34,859 bases of DNA from an uncultured Bacteroidales bacterium (GTDB lineage: Bacteria > Bacteroidota > Bacteroidia > Bacteroidales > Paludibacteraceae). The position numbers and the translations under genes are program-made. Below, piece by piece: positions 32,423-34,859 of this stretch; positions within the stretch are counted from its first letter, which is position 1, and every line of letters starts with the position of its first letter. The stretch spans positions 1 to 34,859 of the forward strand of contig CACYGT010000012.1 in assembly GCA_902774075.1 (NCBI GenBank), read 5' to 3'. The notes under the pieces are model-generated. The model was not told the DNA's origin. It saw only the letters and a list, made by a program, of their open reading frames with translations, and did not search any database.

Positions 32423-33698
32423 CGAGGTCCTCCTTTGTTAGAGCATCTACAAAACGCACCGTATCTGAGCGCATGATACACACCGGCTGCCCCATCAAAG
32501 CGTCTTCGAGATGCAAGAGGTCATAGTGATTCATTCGTTCGTTGGGTTGCCGTACACGCACTGCCTCATCGTTATAGAAGAAACGATAGAGCGAAGGACG
32601 CTGGAAAGAACCGTCGAAGACGATAGGCAGGCCTTGTGCCTGTTCGTGCAGTTGTTCGCACTGTTCTTGTTTGTGCGCGAGACCCGTACTCGCCGGTAGG
32701 ATATTGAGCATCAGGATCACGCGGGCAATGAGTATCAGGCCCACAAAAACAGCCAGACTTGCACGAAGCCATTTGCGGTCCATGAGTTCTGATTCGGTCA
32801 GTAATATGATCGCCGGAACAGTGGCGGCTACGGTCCAGTGCGGCTCTACATGTCCGCGGAAAGTCATGATAAAGAAGAACACCTGCAGGCCCCAGATGAC
32901 ACAGCCCAGACTTCGTTGGAAGGCATCTTTGGAAAGAATCGCTTTCGCGCCCAGCCAGAGCATCAGTGCCCACACGAAGGGATTAAAGACGGCTAATTGA
33001 TTTGGGATAAACTCCAGGGTGTATAAGGGTTGATAGCCTAATGCGCGGTCGGACCATTGGTGTACCAAGGACGGCCAGCCGTGTTGGAACTGCCATGCTA
33101 TATGCGGTGTCAAGAGCGCTAAGGCGATACCTACAGCCGCCCAGAAACGTCCTTCTTTGACGATACGCCAGTTGCCGAGGACGGCGAAGGCGATCACTAA
33201 TGCGGCGATATATTTGCTGTACATCATGCCTGCCATGCTGAGGCCGAGTAGCACGGTCGCCGACCATGAGCGATCGGTCAGATACCGCCGGTAGGCATAG
33301 AAGAACAAGGCGGCAAAGAAGAGCAGCGGTGCATCGGGAGTGGTTAGGAAACCGTACGCGCAGAACATAGGGATCGAGGCAGCAACGAGTAGGAACTTCC
33401 ACAACTCTGTGCTCTGTACTGCTTTCCAAAGCACCCACACGGTGCCGACATGTAATAAAACGGTTACAAGCCTGACACTCAGGTTCTTGAGTATCAAGCT
33501 TGTTGCAGGGACAAGTGCCGCTGAAACGGCTGTCATTAGGCCCACCATAGGCGGGTGATCAAAATATCCCCAGGCTAAAAACTGTCCGTAGAGCCGGTAA
33601 TAGGCTTCGTCGGCGTGTATCTCACAGAAAAGCGCACATAGCAAATCCACAATACCCCAGAGGAGCAACCAAGGCCATATGCGCTTAACACCGTACAT
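32415..33698 (-). CDS. GT39/PMT-type membrane glycosyltransferase (ArnT-like)
   Basis: A 427-residue polytopic protein with about ten membrane segments. The GT-C signature is in the first periplasmic loop: ADEAYYRLYGQ with D30 and E31, and YFDHPPM near 46-51. These are typical of the GT39 branch that uses polyprenyl-phosphate-linked sugars. A short soluble domain follows (about 335-427). It may glycosylate lipid A or an outer membrane or secreted acceptor. The ATG overlaps the dnaJ stop by one base (TAATG). Confidence 0.88.
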   Translation of the reverse strand: MYGVKRIWPWLLLWGIVDLLCALFCEIHADEAYYRLYGQFLAWGYFDHPPMVGLMTAVSAALVPATSLILKNLSVRLVTVLLHVGTVWVLWKAVQSTELWKFLLVAASIPMFCAYGFLTTPDAPLLFFAALFFYAYRRYLTDRSWSATVLLGLSMAGMMYSKYIAALVIAFAVLGNWRIVKEGRFWAAVGIALALLTPHIAWQFQHGWPSLVHQWSDRALGYQPLYTLEFIPNQLAVFNPFVWALMLWLGAKAILSKDAFQRSLGCVIWGLQVFFFIMTFRGHVEPHWTVAATVPAIILLTESELMDRKWLRASLAVFVGLILIARVILMLNILPASTGLAHKQEQCEQLHEQAQGLPIVFDGSFQRPSLYRFFYNDEAVRVRQPNERMNHYDLLHLEDALMGQPVCIMRSDTVRFVDALTKEDLDD

Positions 33699-34858
33699 TA
33701 GATTCCAAACAGATTTTGGAAGAAACTCTTCTTCTGACTTGAGCCAGGCACGATATTCGGGCTGTCTTGCAGTTTCTCGATGAGTTTCCGCTCGTCATTG
33801 CTCAGTTTCTCCGGGATATAGACGCCAACGTTGATAAGCAGGTCGCCTGTGCCGTAATTGCGTCCGTATTGGTCGATACGAGGTAAGCCTTTGCCGCGCA
33901 TGCGCAGTACTTTACCCGGCTGGGTACCCGGCGTGATCGTTATCTTCACGTCGCCCGTGAGGGTAGGTATCTGCACTTGTCCGCCGAGCACGGCTGTCGG
34001 CATATCGAGCAGGAGGTTATAGATGAGGTCGCTCTCCTGACGAATGAAGTCCTTGTGCTCTTCCTCTTCGATGAGCACGAGCAAGTCGCCCGGCACGCCT
34101 CCATGCGGTGCTGCATTACCCTTACCGGGCACAGTGAGCTGCATACCGCCTGCTACACCTGCCGGGATCGTCACGGTGATGACATCTTCGTCGCGAACGA
34201 CTCCCTGACCGCCGCATTTCGGACATTTATTTTTGATGATACGTCCTTCTCCGCCGCAAGTCTCGCACTCGGTCTGCATCTGCATCATACCGAAGATACC
34301 GCGTTGTGCGCGGGTTACGCGGCCGGATCCTTTACAGGTCGGACAGGTCTCTGTCGTGCCGTCTGCGCTACCTGTTCCGTGGCAGTCCTTGCACTCCACG
34401 AGTCGGCGCACTTTGATCTTCTTCTCACAGCCGGTCGCTATCTCTTCGAGTGTCAGGCTGACACGTCCGCGCAGGTCACTGCCGCGACGAACACGGGGAC
34501 CGCGACTGCTTCGACCGCTACCGCCGCCGAAGAAATCGCCGAGGTCAAAGCCTGCGCCGCTGAATATATCACCGAAGTGTGCGAAGATATCTTCCATCGA
34601 CATGCCGCCTCCCGAGAAGCCTCCCATACCGTTCATGCCGGCGTGACCGTATTGGTCATAACGCTGACGTTTCTGCGGGTCAGAAAGCACCTCATAGGCC
34701 TCGGCAGCCTCTTTGAATTTCTCCTCAGCCTCCTTATCGCCCGGGTTCTTATCCGGGTGATACTGTATCGCTTTCTTGCGGTACGCCTTTTTTATCTCTT
34801 CCGCGCTGGCCGTTTTGGGCACTTCCAGCACTTCATAGTAATCACGTTTCTCTGCCAT
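33698..34858 (-). CDS. dnaJ: Molecular chaperone DnaJ
   Basis: A complete 386-residue type I Hsp40; the start codon lies one base from the window end. The J-domain has HPD at 34-36. A Gly/Phe-rich region (about 73-125) is followed by four CxxCxGxG zinc motifs ([32 protein letters not shown]) and the C-terminal client-binding domains. It works with DnaK and GrpE in protein folding. grpE often precedes dnaJ and may lie just outside the window. Unusually, a GT39 enzyme and two barrel proteins follow in the same run. Confidence 0.96.
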   Translation of the reverse strand: MAEKRDYYEVLEVPKTASAEEIKKAYRKKAIQYHPDKNPGDKEAEEKFKEAAEAYEVLSDPQKRQRYDQYGHAGMNGMGGFSGGGMSMEDIFAHFGDIFSGAGFDLGDFFGGGSGRSSRGPRVRRGSDLRGRVSLTLEEIATGCEKKIKVRRLVECKDCHGTGSADGTTETCPTCKGSGRVTRAQRGIFGMMQMQTECETCGGEGRIIKNKCPKCGGQGVVRDEDVITVTIPAGVAGGMQLTVPGKGNAAPHGGVPGDLLVLIEEEEHKDFIRQESDLIYNLLLDMPTAVLGGQVQIPTLTGDVKITITPGTQPGKVLRMRGKGLPRIDQYGRNYGTGDLLINVGVYIPEKLSNDERKLIEKLQDSPNIVPGSSQKKSFFQNLFGI

Positions 34859-34859
34859 A

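Noticed and set aside
1..34859. CRISPR array, prophage, transposase or integron
   Set aside because: No evenly spaced direct repeats, no integrase or transposase motif, and no tRNA-adjacent att site were found.

Overview
The window looks like chromosomal DNA from a member of the Bacteroidales (Bacteroidota). The reasons are: promoters of the form TTTG-N20-TAnnTTTG, the Bacteroidota primary sigma factor type; a short type IX-like C-terminal tag ending in TGKR on two exported proteins; a PII-like small protein at the end of an RND efflux operon; a Wzi-family capsule protein; and a lipobox-TPR-transmembrane-LuxR-HTH regulator. No tRNA, rRNA, insertion sequence, phage gene or CRISPR array was found. 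The species cannot be named from the sequence.

Layout. 1-1450: tail of an unidentified gene, a gene-free stretch full of inverted repeats, an A+T-rich secreted protein gene, and a long imperfect hairpin. 1452-4102 (minus): a small conserved-looking protein of unknown function, then a two-gene operon (lipoprotein followed by a membrane-tethered TPR/LuxR regulator), each transcription unit with its own promoter. 4303-7787 (minus): sigma-54-type response regulator without a DNA-binding domain, recF and a GHL10 glycosidase-like protein, in overlapping order. 7894-13200 (plus): a 1768-residue secreted protein with two endonuclease I domains. Its promoter and that of the response regulator face away from each other and share one 16-bp inverted repeat containing both -33 elements.

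13329-19820 (plus): a TetR regulator with a near-leaderless TTG start, then a TolC-like channel, periplasmic adaptor, RND pump and PII-like protein, closed by a strong terminator. 19976-30522 (plus): one unbroken run of eleven tightly packed or overlapping genes from a single clear promoter: mlaE, mlaF, a free-standing M6-protease propeptide-like protein, an M6 metalloprotease, exodeoxyribonuclease III, lptB, a Kelch lipoprotein, a Wzi-like outer membrane protein, a GT2 glycosyltransferase, a GT2-LPS kinase fusion and an O-antigen ligase. Its theme is the outer membrane: lipid transport, LPS export, LPS core assembly and surface polymer attachment.

34858-30495 (minus): dnaJ, a GT39-type membrane glycosyltransferase and two small outer-membrane beta-barrel-like proteins, again overlapping. 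This run converges on the LPS run with a 28-bp overlap of the two last coding regions.

The best candidates for something new are the propeptide-only protein next to the M6 protease (possibly a dedicated inhibitor or chaperone), the GT2-kinase fusion, the doubled endonuclease I protein, and the symmetrical divergent promoter. No complete undescribed defence or mobile system is evident.
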